Shown here: piece after piece, positions 32,951 to 43,741 of the stretch
How positions within the stretch are numbered: position 1 is the first letter of the stretch
How the letters are laid out: the number at the start of each line of letters is the position of its first letter
Origin: Bombyx mori
Lineage: Eukaryota > Arthropoda > Insecta > Lepidoptera > Bombycidae
Length of the DNA: 64,000 bases
Assembly: GCF_030269925.1 (NCBI RefSeq)
Contig: NC_085121.1
Span: 4,977,501 to 5,041,500 of the forward strand
Direction: 5' to 3'
Translations under genes and position numbers: made by a program
The notes under the pieces: generated by a model
Told to the model about the DNA's origin: nothing
What the model saw: only the letters and a program-made list of their open reading frames with translations
The model's database searches: none

Positions 32951-33780
32951 CGCTTGCCCGCCCGCCCCTCGACCTGTACGCTACTTTGCCCCGTTTACCG
33001 ACCGCCGTGAATCTATTTTGCCCATTCGTTTTTGCTACTTAGCGCGGTGCCGTGTGGCGTGGCTCGAGTTCGACGAAACCATTAATTATTATTGTGACTC
33101 AACTTGTTATTAGAACCCTGTCAAGTGTTATGTTTTTTATGTTTAGAATGAACAAAGCTATTTATTTAAGTGCTTTGTTTATCAATATTTGACTACAGTG
33201 TAAAGTTATCATAGATTGAACACAGAGCTAGTGCGTTTTTGAGCACGATTTGTGTTTAAACGATCATACCTCAAAAATTAAAGCGATAACATAGGGTTTT
33301 TTATTTTTCATTACAATATATATACTATAAACATGAGGATATTAAATAAAAACATACACCTGTTCCTACAAAAATATTTATTTACAGCTCTTTTATTTTG
33401 CATAAAAATTTGGCGGCGCAAGCCGTAATTCTAGACAAACTTTTATCATCACAGATGCGCAAATATCACATTTAGGCCTACAATTTAAGTAGTATAATAT
33501 GGGCTATCTTACATTCTTACAAAATATACAAAAATACAATCGATAGCATTAGCCATTACTGAAATATGTTAAAATTAGTGCTACAGGTCTCATTCGCACA
33601 GTGAAATCTTTGTAGTTTTACATATTTTTTGTTCTACAAAATAGACAATGTAAAAACAAGAATAATCATACCAAATAGAACATTTCAAGCTCTTTCTAAA
33701 AATATATCACACTTGTGTATTGTACTGTATTACAAAAACATATTCAAGAGTAAACAACAAAATCGGCGGGCTACACCAAT
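32951..33780. other. Non-coding interval before the piggyBac-like element
   Basis: The first ~120 bases are GC-rich ('cccgcccgcccctcgacctg') and may belong to another decayed element. I see nothing else definable. Confidence 0.4.
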
Positions 33781-33923
33781 ATTTAAGGTTCGGTACACAG
33801 CGAGTGTGATCCGGAACATTATTTTTTCTTGATCCGGAGTTTTGTCGGTCGGTTTTGTTTGTTGTTGACTATCTGTGACACCCATCCCAAAATGCCTAAA
33901 GTTAATTATTACTTCCGTAGGTT

Positions 33924-34106
33924 TAGCAACTTCTCTGTGGAAAGTTTGCAGGGTATGATGATGACCAGAACAACAGATACTGGAACTGAGGAACGGAACA
34001 AGTTATTGAAGTCGTTTTTTCATCTAAATACTTCCAGAGATGTAGCAACTTCTCTGTAAAAAGTTTCCAGGGTCTGATGATGACCAGAACAACAGATACT
34101 GGAACT
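33924..34106. repeat. 64-bp direct repeat pair, 119-bp offset
   Basis: Copies at 33924-33987 and 34043-34106 both run from 'tagcaacttctctgt' through 'gatgatgaccagaacaacag' to 'atactggaact' with a few differences. They lie 150-330 bases beyond the stop codon of the piggyBac-like transposase. Confidence 0.85.
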
Positions 34107-34253
34107 TATATATTTTGATACTTTATGTATTTCGAATTTCGGCACTTTGACTTTATTTATTTCGACCTTATGTATATTGATTTTATATACGTACTCTGAC
34201 GTAGACTAGGTAGTCGGATCCGGAGTAAACAAAAAAACAAAAAACAACTTGCA

Positions 34254-35888
34254 CTAAACGGCGGGCGTTTGCGCTAGATTGATATGGTATACGGTGTAGC
34301 ATCCTATGATACACAGATTAACATTGCAGGTGGTACACCGCCACACCGTCGAGCGCTGCACTTTGGCAGAGTAGCAGAGCTTGCAGCGCTGTTTTTTTGT
34401 ATTTTTTCCTGGCAAGTGCATGTCCCGTATGCATGCCGCTGGTTCTGGTCGTGCTGCCGGTGCTAAAGACCGGGAAGGTGCTGCTGATCTGCTGCTTTGC
34501 AGCAGTTGCTTTGCCAACTGCAGGCGGAATTCACGGTGACGAAGGGCGTGAGTGCGGTTGTGGTTGAACATTACGAAAGCATTATGCATCGATACATTTA
34601 AAAGTCGGCGAAATAATTTTTTGTACCAGATTATGTTACGTGATCTCTCAATGGGATAGGCAGACAGCATTTGATCTTTGTGGTCGATGCCGCCCATTGA
34701 GAAATTATAATCAAGAACAACTTGCGGTTTGTACCGGTAATAACCGTATTTTTCAATGCCGCCGACTTCTATGGGATGGAAAGAAGAAATCATTGCCACA
34801 ATATTTTTGTCCATCCACACAACCACACTGAGGTCTTTGGTTGTGCTGAATGCCACCTCGCCCTCCTTCATGTTTTTTTTTGTTTTTTTTTTAAGAGCTT
34901 CGGGGACAAACTCTCTGTTAAGTCGTAGAGTACCCATCGAATCAGTCTTGTGCTGAACTTTTAGGATCCGAGACAAAAGTGGCGCATTATAAAAATTGTC
35001 CATTATTAATGTATGGCCTTTATCAAAAAGTGGTCTCGTTAAGTTCAGCACAATCTGGGCCGTGGCACTCTCCGGCTCGTCAGACTCTTGCCCGCGCTCT
35101 TCCGGCTCCCCGTCTTGTACCACATGTGCGTGCCCTTTGCCCGTGTAGACCTCGATCTGCCATAAATATCCAGTCCTGGATTCACATAACTCGTAAGACT
35201 TTATACCTACTCGAGCTCTTTTTGTAGCAATTTTTTGCGCAAATGAGAGGCGCCCCTTCCAAAGAAGGAGTGACTCGTCAATTGCTATATTTTGTTCTAG
35301 TACGTATAAAGACTTAAATTTTTTGTTTAGGTGCTCTATGATGGGGATGATTTTATCGAGTTTGGTAGGCGGCACGGGCAAAGTGGCATTGTCTATAAAA
35401 TGGAGACAACGTTTGATGACGATGAAACGGTTATAAGTCATTATTTCTTTAAAATTGCCTATTTGGAGTTCTTCAATCACGGCATACCAATATTCGCGCT
35501 CCACATAATCTATAACTAGTGACTGTAACATCAAAACTGCTAAAAACCGTAGGATTTCGTCACTGGTGACGTCTTTCCAACGGCTTAATCTAGAATTTGG
35601 CTTGGATGGAATGGTCGACCTTATTAGCTGAGCACCGTAGCGGTTGGTTTCGCGCACGATGTAAGCAATAATATCTGCATCCCAAATCTTGAAAAAAACA
35701 TCTAAGGGAATTAAATCGGCGTTATCAAACGTTGGTCCAGTAGATGGCACAGTAAATGCTTCCCTGACAGACTCAAAATTTTCCGGCTCGCCTCGCCAGT
35801 CAAAATGAAGCAGATCGGTTTCCGGTCCTACCACGTTCCGAAGGACTTCGTCGGCAGCTATTACGTTAGCCGGGAAGCGCGCGCCCAA
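34254..35888 (-). CDS. piggyBac-like transposase, long open frame without ATG start
   Basis: 544 codons with no stop. This is a DDE_Tnp_1_7 (piggyBac family) transposase, which in family members cuts and inserts at TTAA. Aspartates fitting the catalytic triad are D204 (NIAIDESLLLWKG), D297 (LIMDNFYNAP) and D402 (MGGIDHKDQM). The Cys-rich C-terminal domain (C502, C505, C518, C521, C526, C530, H535) is present, as in active relatives where it binds the ends. Length is close to the 594 residues of classical piggyBac. The frame opens with TTG at 35888 and has a TGA four codons upstream. No in-frame ATG occurs before the conserved region (first Met at about 120). A splice donor-like site (CAAG/GTAAGTAA at about 35977 on the minus strand) suggests a possible upstream exon, but every acceptor I tried leads into the TGA. 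Either an intact gene with an unseen first exon or an element that has lost its start. Confidence 0.85.
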   Translation of the reverse strand: MGARFPANVIAADEVLRNVVGPETDLLHFDWRGEPENFESVREAFTVPSTGPTFDNADLIPLDVFFKIWDADIIAYIVRETNRYGAQLIRSTIPSKPNSRLSRWKDVTSDEILRFLAVLMLQSLVIDYVEREYWYAVIEELQIGNFKEIMTYNRFIVIKRCLHFIDNATLPVPPTKLDKIIPIIEHLNKKFKSLYVLEQNIAIDESLLLWKGRLSFAQKIATKRARVGIKSYELCESRTGYLWQIEVYTGKGHAHVVQDGEPEERGQESDEPESATAQIVLNLTRPLFDKGHTLIMDNFYNAPLLSRILKVQHKTDSMGTLRLNREFVPEALKKKTKKNMKEGEVAFSTTKDLSVVVWMDKNIVAMISSFHPIEVGGIEKYGYYRYKPQVVLDYNFSMGGIDHKDQMLSAYPIERSRNIIWYKKLFRRLLNVSMHNAFVMFNHNRTHALRHREFRLQLAKQLLQSSRSAAPSRSLAPAARPEPAACIRDMHLPGKNTKKQRCKLCYSAKVQRSTVWRCTTCNVNLCIIGCYTVYHINLAQTPAV

Positions 35889-36270
35889 AATATACCGTCA
35901 ACTTTATCGGGTTCAGAAAAGGACAAATTTTGTGTTTCACGCTGAAAACTTTATTTCTACAGTTTAGTAGTTTACTTACCTTGATAATAATAAAAAATCA
36001 AGTAAAAATACTCACCGTAAGTATTAAAATTCTTCACAATGCGGCACGACACTTATATCACAGCACACGCGAACCACACATTTGCAAATGACAACTTCAA
36101 CTTTGTTTTTTGTTTTTTTATAATTTTTTCCAGGACTGGAATACGGTCTATTGGTTTTATTTGGTTGGAAATTTATCAAAGAAGCAGGAAAGATATATAT
36201 AAACACACTAATGAACGAGCAAGACGGATAATATTCATAAAACTAGAGGAAGGTCAAGTCAAGAGGGCTT

Positions 36271-36379
36271 GTAGACCACTAGTCCACACGGGCAATTTAA
36301 TGGTCCTAAATCTAGTAGACTTGTGGTCTACGGGGCATAATAAGGTGCAGAATTTTGCAGACTGGTAGTCTACGGGGCA
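36271..36379. repeat. Three spaced palindromic units beside piggyBac-like element
   Basis: Units at 36271-36294, 36315-36337 and 36357-36379 each have a short inverted repeat (GTAGAC…GTCTAC type, partly mutated) followed by a GGGCA/GGGGCA tail. Starts are spaced 44 and 42 bases apart. The regular spacing suggests protein-binding sites or a decayed tandem repeat. Confidence 0.7.
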
Positions 36380-36748
36380 ATGAAGCGGCTAATGGGTACA
36401 CTGACGTACTGTCTAAACGAGTACAGAATCTTCAGAATCAGAATCTATATACCTACAGCTTATGTTTTTCAAAATCCAGTATACATCTGTTTACTTCTTG
36501 ACTATTTGCGTCATTTGATTATTTTGGTCGAATTAAGCATCGTGATATCGATTTAATAACCCAGTAATATAACCATAGGCCAAAAATTATTTTGTCTTTG
36601 CCTTTAAAATAGACAAATTATAAATTGGCGGTTTCATATCACATATTATACATTAGAGAATGTGGAATAGAGACATCTTCAAACACAACATGAAATTATT
36701 TTATTTTACAACAAGTCAACTGGGGACTGGGGACCTTATGCAGTCGGT

Positions 36749-36931
36749 TGGGCGGGAGAGCGCGAGGATTACGAGTTGTGATTTTTTTTTTTTATAATTT
36801 AGTGTCTTTATAGTTTTAAACGTGTAGTGATGGTCGTTTACTGTTTAGCATCTGTAAAAGGACACAATTGTGGGAAAATGAAACAAGGCCGCTAGACATA
36901 ACTTCTAAGGATCTCCAAAAAATTCAATAAA
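36749..36931 (+). repeat. MITE-like repeat, copy 1 (same family as 44091-44284)
   Basis: Shares with the reverse complement of 44091-44284 the sequence 'gtgggaaaatgaaacaa', 'gccgctagac', an 'atttagtgt' block and a 'gcgcgagg'/'acgcgagg' start. The terminal inverted repeat (TGGACTTTTTGG in copy 2) is decayed here. It lies about 400 bases upstream of the PPP6C start codon. Confidence 0.65.
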
Positions 36932-36944
36932 TGACCACTATTTT

Positions 36945-37022
36945 GTAGAGCCTTTAAGTAATTCTGTATAGAATTCTATATATCTAATTAATTCTATATA
37001 GAATTAATTAAAGGCTCTACAA
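36945..37022. repeat. Long imperfect inverted repeat upstream of PPP6C
   Basis: The arm beginning TGTAGAGCCTTTAAGTAATT at 36944 is mirrored by an arm ending 'aattaaaggctctaca' at about 37022, with AATTCTATATAGAATT-type internal palindromes between. The full fold-back spans about 78 bases and is very AT-rich. It lies 310 bases upstream of the PPP6C ATG. Confidence 0.75.
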
Positions 37023-37329
37023 ATGAGATAATATTATCTCGTTTCATTTCTTAATTGATTAACGGCTCAAATTAATCAAGTTATTTCCTTTTGCTCCATG
37101 TCATTTTTCATAAAACATAATTTACAAAAGATTAGACAGTATGGTGTTACATCTTCGCCTTTCCAATTAGAAAAACGGAACAGAGAACTGCCACTTTTGC
37201 ATGTCTGTCACTGTCAACCAGTCTAAGGCAATTCATTTACCTCTAGTTCGGATTTATGCATTTAATATAAATTAAGGTTAAAAGGCCATTCTTCGTTTAT
37301 CCGTAAATATATTTTAATTTGTTTTAGAA

Positions 37330-40300
37330 ATGACGGATATAGATAAATGGATAGAAGTTGCAAAGAGATGCAAATACCTCCCGGAAGATGACCTACGGGA
37401 ACTGTGCAATATAGTTTGTGATTTGTTACTTGAAGAACCTAATGTTCAGCCGGTACAGACACCTGTGACGGTTTGTGGTGATATTCATGGACAGGTAAGC
37501 TGCCTGATCCAACTGAAACATTTAAAATTACATCGGAAAACTAACCAGCTTATTCTCTTGTGACTTTACAACTTAAATCATTTAAAAAAGTTTGTTGGAT
37601 AAAACCATCAGTTAATTTTCTAAATTACTGCAACTAATAAATTGTAAATTCAATTATAAGTATAAGAATAATAATAATGAAATGTTTAGTAATGAAATGT
37701 CTAAGAGCTCCTGTAGAAAAACTATATTTCAAAATGTAATTTCAATATTTTCAGTTCTATGATTTAGAGGAGCTTTTTCACATAGGTGGTCAAGTGCCAT
37801 ATACAAAATACATATTTATGGGAGATTATGTGGATCGAGGATATTATAGTTTAGAAACACTAACCTTGCTCATGGCCTTGAAAGCTAGATATCCAGATAG
37901 GTGAGTTGTACTTTAAAAAATTTAAAGTATTAAGTCAAAGATATGGATGAAAAAATACATATTGCTGTTACGTAATTATATCAATTATTATTAATATCAA
38001 TTATCATTATATCAATATTGATTGAGGTTATATGAAATCAATAAATTTCCCCATTAATCAGAATAAGTTTTTTCATAATATACAAATAAAGGTAACTCCA
38101 GATAATAAGTATTTATGGATGCAAAATTAATATTGTTTTTTTTTGTCAATATTATTTCGTTGATACACATTGCCTTTCAACATCTTGTTTAATAATATTT
38201 ATATTCAAATCTTCTTATTCAGGATAATCTTATTAAGGGGTAATCATGAAACATGTCAAATAACTAAGGTTTATGGATTTTATGATGAATGTCTCAATAA
38301 ATATGGAAATGCAAATGCATGGAAAGACTGTTGCAGAGTTTTTGATTTGCTCACTGTTGCTGCAGTAAGTGGACATTGAATAAATATTATCTAAAATAAA
38401 AATATAAATTAGCTTAAAATTTTAGTTATAAAGCTTATTTCTTAAGAATAAATTGGGATTATGGTTCATGTTTGTCATAGTTTTATGGCTGAAAACTTCA
38501 GACAATTTTGCAATTTTAACGAAGTCAATAACATTTTCAACAATAAAATGATGGTATCAATTTTTCTAATGATATAAGTACTGAACACATGTGTCCAAGT
38601 GACTTCCATGATGGAGGATTACTAATTTGTAATAAAAATTGAACCAACTAGGTATGTACTAAGTATAATTTGTATAATTAATTTAGGTAGGGCATCTTGT
38701 TAACCGGCACAGGTAGATATCATTATCGCGCTTATTTCTAAGATGAAGCAGGCATTGTACTGCAAAACAGAGTTAGAACTTTGTCTCGAGGTGGGGGATA
38801 AGATTGGCTTTTGTTCATGTTTACAGACTAGTAACCACTTAATAATAGGTGGGCCGTAAACTCCTTTATCTATATAAGCAATAAAAAAATTAAATTAGAT
38901 TATGTTACAACAAATCATTTAAGTCAGCAACTTTTACAGTTAATTGATGAAACCGTCCTATGTGTGCACGGTGGTCTATCACCAGAAATATCTATGATTG
39001 ATCAAATAAGATGCATTGATAGAAATCAACAAATTCCACACAAAGGTGCATTCTGTGATTTGTTGTGGTCAGATCCTGCTGATGTGAAAATGTGGTGAGT
39101 ATGTAGCTAATGCTGATGTAGAGTATATGAAAGATGTAGAATGTAGGCTCTGGGTAAGACATTGTCTGGTTTCACTCATCCTCACTAATTAAAAGTACTT
39201 TTACGGTTTAATCTTGTGTTTTGTATAATTATTACAGTCAAAACCGTTTACTGCGACATCGTTTAATACAACATGCCGGTTATAATAACCAAGAACAAAG
39301 GTCCCGGCTGAATGCCATATGACCGCCTTATTAAAAATATTGCTTTCTACGACATACCTCATAAAACGACCACATTTAACTAATATTTCGGAGAATTAGA
39401 TCTGTTAGAACGACCGGCTAAGCTGTATTGTAAACAATTTGAATAGGTATCCACATTTGTCTTCAATGGCTTTTAAAATCACGAAAGAAAACAATAGGAT
39501 TTAGTTTAGTGTAGGGTCTTTTCTAATTCTTAGAAACAAAACACGTGCATGCGGTAGTCAAAGTCCGCTTCTTCATATTTCTTCAGTTAGTTTGTTACTT
39601 ATCTATACACAAGACGCACCAAAACTTTGTGGAGTTATTCATGAAACTTTAAAAATGTCACAAAAAAAAAGAAAACAAATTAATATTGAAGAAAAATCGC
39701 GTATTATGTAAATATATTTTTCCAATAATTCCCTATCGATTTATTTGTACTTGCGCGATACACATTAAACATCACCGGTTGTTACGACTATCGGTTTTTA
39801 CGACTGAATATGAGCAGTCCCTTCGATGTCGTTATAACAGATTTTGACTGTATATTATTTCTAATATTTCTAATACTTTATAGTGTTTGTGGTCCAAACT
39901 AGGTCACTTTGTGTACTAAGTGTCAGTATGATCATGATAAGATTTAGTGTTTTAATTGTGGAGAACCCAGATCCAAATGATTATAAAAAAAAACATGTAA
40001 TAATACATTTTTTTTAATGTACAGGTCAGTAAGTCCTCGTGGAGCTGGATGGTTGTTTGGCTGTCAGGTTACAGAACTCTTCATGAATTACAATGATTTA
40101 ACTCTTATATGCAGGGCACATCAATTAGTGAATGATGGTGTGTATTTTTAGTGTTTTATTTTATTAAGTGTTCAAATTAAAACTTAGTGTACATAAGAAA
40201 ACCATTCCACTACCATAAGATAAACTCTCAAAACATCACAAATCCATCAGAAATATTATAATATCTCGTAAATCTTCTCACGTCAGGTCATGTCATAAGA

Positions 40301-41007
40301 TGAGTTTACATTCGAACTACAGACTACACAATCCGAAGGCTCACCATCATTGAATTAGCAGTAGTGCCACTCTTTTTAAATTGCTAGTTTGAATTAAATA
40401 TCAAGCACTGAAGTCTACTCGTGCCAATCCAACTATGCCAATGTTTAAATCTGCAGACTTATCAGCCAAATATATAGTAACTCATGCTTACAAATAATTT
40501 TCGCAATGAAGGATTAATACTGGGTAATAAAAATCAAATCTACAAAAACTAGAATTTCAAAAATGTAATTGAAATTACTATGTAATGAAAACTTGGACCT
40601 CATGTCTCAAGATGGGTAGCAATAGTCACATATCTATGAGATCCAGTAACCACCAAATGCCAGATGCGCCAGGAATTCATTTCATTATGCTAGAAAAAAT
40701 AAAAACTCAATATTGTAATAATGTTTTTTTAATGTAATCAGGTATATAGCTTTGTTGGGTAAATGTAATATCTTCACACATTTTAAGATTCTATTTAACC
40801 TAATACTTTTCTGCAGGTTATAAATACATGTTTGACAAAAGATTAGTAACAGTCTGGTCGGCGCCTAACTACTGTTACCGATGTGGTAATGTTGCCTCAA
40901 TCTTGGAATTCAACACTGTTCATGATAGAACAGCAAGGTTATTCCAAGCAGTGCCTGACACCGAACGAGAAGTTCCTCCACAGCATACTACTCCATATTT
41001 CCTTTGA
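37330..41007 (+). CDS. PPP6C: Protein phosphatase 6 catalytic subunit (PPP6C / PpV), 6 exons
   Basis: Coding exons: 37330-37494, 37755-37900, 38223-38364, 38940-39094, 40025-40137, 40817-41007, all GT-AG and in frame, giving 303 residues (human PPP6C is 305). It is a metal-dependent Ser/Thr phosphatase of the PP2A group. Signature motifs in order: VCGDIHGQ (metal-binding), '[12 protein letters not shown]', 'LLRGNHET' (catalytic), 'VHGGLSPEI', 'RGAGWLFG', '[11 protein letters not shown]', '[12 protein letters not shown]', and the C-terminal TPYFL expected for methylatable PP2A-type tails. The N-terminus ([20 protein letters not shown]) is closer to PP6/PpV than to PP2A or PP4. It acts with SAPS-domain and ankyrin subunits in mitosis and immune signalling in other animals. 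AATAAA at 41056-41061 is a likely poly(A) signal. Intron 4 contains a Tigger-type MITE. It ends 684 bases from eIF3i, tail-to-tail. Confidence 0.95.
38690..38890 (+). repeat. Decayed Bm1-type SINE in PPP6C intron 3
   Basis: Motifs 'gaaccaactaggtatg', 'aggtagatatcattatcgcg', 'ctcgaggtgggggataag' and an AATAAAAAAATT end follow the Bm1 order with strong divergence. It ends about 50 bases before exon 4. Confidence 0.5.
39235..39850 (+). mobile_element. Tigger/pogo-type MITE in PPP6C intron 4
   Basis: Inverted ends of about 27 bases: left starts CAGTCAAAACCGTTTACTGC at 39235, right (read in reverse from 39850) starts CAGTCAAAATCTGTTATAAC, and both continue with GACATCG. Each is flanked by TA. The interior still encodes [18 protein letters not shown] (39657-39710), the start of a CENPB-type helix-turn-helix as found in Tigger transposases, followed by a stop. 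The element is about 616 bases and non-autonomous. Confidence 0.8.
40495..40700 (+). repeat. Decayed Bm1-type SINE in PPP6C intron 5
   Basis: Recognisable through 'gggtaataaaaatcaaatct', 'ctcaagatgggtagcaat' and 'atgagatccagtaaccacc', in the plus-strand Bm1 order. Ends and tRNA-like head are lost. Confidence 0.5.
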
Positions 41008-41691
41008 GCTGAGATTATGTGATCAAAGTATTCCATAAGTGTAAAGTTTTGTATTAATAAATGTTGCATCTATTACAATTTTTTTGTTTATTGACCCACT
41101 TTTATGTTCTTTATTATGAGATCTGTTCTTTTTGACATATTACTATAATTTTTTTAAATCTTCATTATTTATACCTTCGTTTTTTATATTTATATATTTA
41201 ATTTTACCTTTTATTATTAAATATGTACCATCATGAAATAGTCTGTTGAAAATGAATAATGGGATTAACAGAATATATTACAAACTAGCTTTCTGCTGCA
41301 TTACATATCACATGGGTGGAAGAGATCCATGCTCAGCAGTGGAATGAAAGGCATCCCAGTTTTTTAAAGGTTAAACTATTTCCATACAATGTTTCAATAT
41401 ATATGCAGTGAAAATCCTTTCAATAGATTCAGAAATATGTGACAAATGTGGGTGAACAGACAAATGGTGACCAATTCTAAAAATGTCCAGTTTATGTTCT
41501 ATTACTGTTCTTTAATTATTATTTTTCTACTTATATAAAATTTCCTAAATGTATAGACGTACTGAATTAATTGTTTTATTATATATGTAGATTGATAAAG
41601 TGGCATGCATTTAAATAAATGATATACAAAAAACTTTAATGAGGCTTTATTTTCTTATAATTTTATGAAACACTAGAGTATTGCAAATTAA
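41008..41691. terminator. Shared 3' interval of PPP6C and eIF3i
   Basis: There is no coding sequence. It contains AATAAA at 41056-41061 for the plus-strand PPP6C transcript, and TTTATT at 41646-41651, an AATAAA on the minus strand, 41 bases after the eIF3i stop codon. The genes converge here. Confidence 0.6.
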
Positions 41692-43741
41692 CTACTCCCT
41701 ATTGTAATCGAAAGTGTAGTCAAAGTAAGATTGATCAAAGTTATGAACACGAACATAACCATCTTCACCTCCGGAAGCATAGGACTTTCCATCTGGATGG
41801 AAAGCCAAACTGTTGATAGGACCAAAGTGACCTTTCACTCGGCCAAACTCCTCTTCAAATACTAAGTGGAAGAAACGAGCATCGAATTTACCCTGTCTGG
41901 TTGATGTGGTTGTCACTTCCATAGCATCTTGACCACCACCAAGTACAACATGATCAAGGATTGGACTGAGAGCAGCAGAATTTACAGGTCTCTCTGTCTT
42001 GTATTCTTTAAGAAGTTCTAATGAGTTAGTGTCAAATAACTTAGCAGTATGATCCTTGGAAGCAGTTACAAACATTGTGCCGTCACGAGAAAGTTGCATA
42101 TCGGTGATTTGGTGGGTATGCTCTTTAACAGAGTGGATTTTTTTACCAGTCTGAAAAATAATTAGATATCATTAGCACTATTTAAAAATAAACAGAATAA
42201 TTTCTATGAAAGATAATTTTTTTGCATGGAGAAAGTAGATAATATTTGAATTTACTTAGTCTATTGAATAATTATTTGCATACCCTCAGATCCCATTGTA
42301 TAAGGTCACCAGCTTCATGACCAGTGATAATTGTCTCATCTAAAGAACCCCAAATCATTGAAGTAACCTTTGAATCTGTGATTTCCCATTTTAAAATAGG
42401 AGCTTGACCTGACACTGTTTCATCAATTGTTCTTGTATCAATAACGAACACCTGTAAATTGACATAATACTTTATATCTTAATTGTTATCACAGGATATA
42501 CAAAATTATAATACTAGTTAGTAAAAACTTACTGTATATGTATATAGGAAACACATTAAGGGTTAAAATAGAGATTCCCAAGAGTTGATATTGTCTACCT
42601 AAGCACACTATAATTTAACCGACTCCAAAGTTTCAGTTCAGTTTGAAAAAGGGTATTTCCTGCTCAAAATATTTTGTGATTTAAGTTAAAGGGTATTAAA
42701 TTTACAAGTGAGCCTTTCGGTAATAATAAATTTTAAATGTCTGGAGCATAATAAAAAAAAACAAAGTGAAATGTCAGCATAAATGACACTTGTACTGTCA
42801 ACAAATCTTAGTTTAAAGAAATACAAGGTATGTAGGAATTACTCTTGAATACTAAGTTGTAATCATTAATTGACGGATATGTTAAAGAACAAAAAATAAG
42901 ATTTTTTTTAAGGCATGGCCCTCAATAAACCACTTTGAAGTGAAGCAGACAAGTTCACATTGTGGTTTAATAGAGAATGAAAGTTCTGAAACGGAAACAA
43001 CTATAATAATATTTATGCTTAGCTTTGCATACAATTTTACTTTTCTTCTAATGTTAAAGTTGCCAGTCATAATATCCATTAGTCTTTCTCATCCTCAATT
43101 CATGTTTCTCTATTTAAATAAAATGTATATACTATGTAATTACCTCACAAGGGTGTCCCATAGCTTTGTCAGTGGTATAAGCAGCTTGATATGCACTATA
43201 GCTGAAGTTGCATGTTCTTACAGAAGAGTTGGATTTGAGTGTTGCAATATTCTTGCCTGTCTCCAGATCCCATAACCTGTGCATCGTTTAGTGTTATCAA
43301 CAGCCTACTCATCTTTGAGCAAACAACATGAAAAAAGAATGCAATTTTCAACACTTTATTTGTTTATAATATACTGAGGATAATACCTGCAGGAACTGTC
43401 GCCACCACCTGTGATGAGATTAATTGACTGCCAGTCGACGTCAAGGCACCATATTACACCACCGTGGCCGTTGAAAGTGCCAAGACGTTCGCCGTTCAGT
43501 GACCACCAAACATTTGGTTTTGAATCTTTAGCGGCGGAGAAGAGCAAGTCACCCTCGCGGTTATATTTGATCTGTGTGATGGCACGCTGGTGCCCTTGCA
43601 GCATAAGAGGTTTCTGGAATTACATGAGTAAGTAATTTACCTAATTTATAGTCATAGCTATGTTTGTGATTGAATTTGTTTGATATTTCACACAATAACT
43701 TTGGAGGCATTAAAATTTTGTATAAGAGTGTTATTTACCAT
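41692..43741 (-). CDS. eIF3i: Translation initiation factor eIF3 subunit I (WD40), 6 exons
   Basis: Coding exons on the minus strand: 43739-43741, 43387-43613, 43144-43276, 42284-42451, 41692-42150. The first is only the ATG, which is followed directly by a GTAAAT donor. Junctions are in frame and give 329 residues (animal eIF3i is about 325). The protein is a seven-bladed WD40 propeller. Blades are visible at the start ([20 protein letters not shown]), after 'LWDLETG', at '[20 protein letters not shown]', '[19 protein letters not shown]' and at the end '[20 protein letters not shown]', finishing [11 protein letters not shown]. From family knowledge eIF3i sits in the eIF3 b-g-i module, where it helps ribosome scanning. 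No other exon between 43613 and 43739 is needed: K-P-L-M follows M as expected. Five coding exons are listed here; a sixth, non-coding 5' exon is possible. Confidence 0.93.

Larger units (their letters stand above)
33781..36400 (-). mobile_element. piggyBac-like transposon (borders approximate)
   Basis: The core is the transposase frame at 34254-35888. Candidate TTAA target sites flank it at 33783-33786 and 36297-36300, but I could not match terminal inverted repeats by eye, so the limits are tentative. The left flank has a 64-base direct repeat (33924-33987 and 34043-34106) and three GATCCGGA motifs. The right flank has three ~23-base palindromic units spaced 42-44 bases apart (36271-36379). 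Confidence 0.55.

Noticed and set aside
34640..35227. Plus-strand open frames of 60-82 codons
   Set aside because: Shadows of the piggyBac-like transposase on the opposite strand.
36271..36379. CRISPR-like array
   Set aside because: Only three imperfect palindromic units, no conserved repeat of typical length, eukaryotic context and no cas genes.
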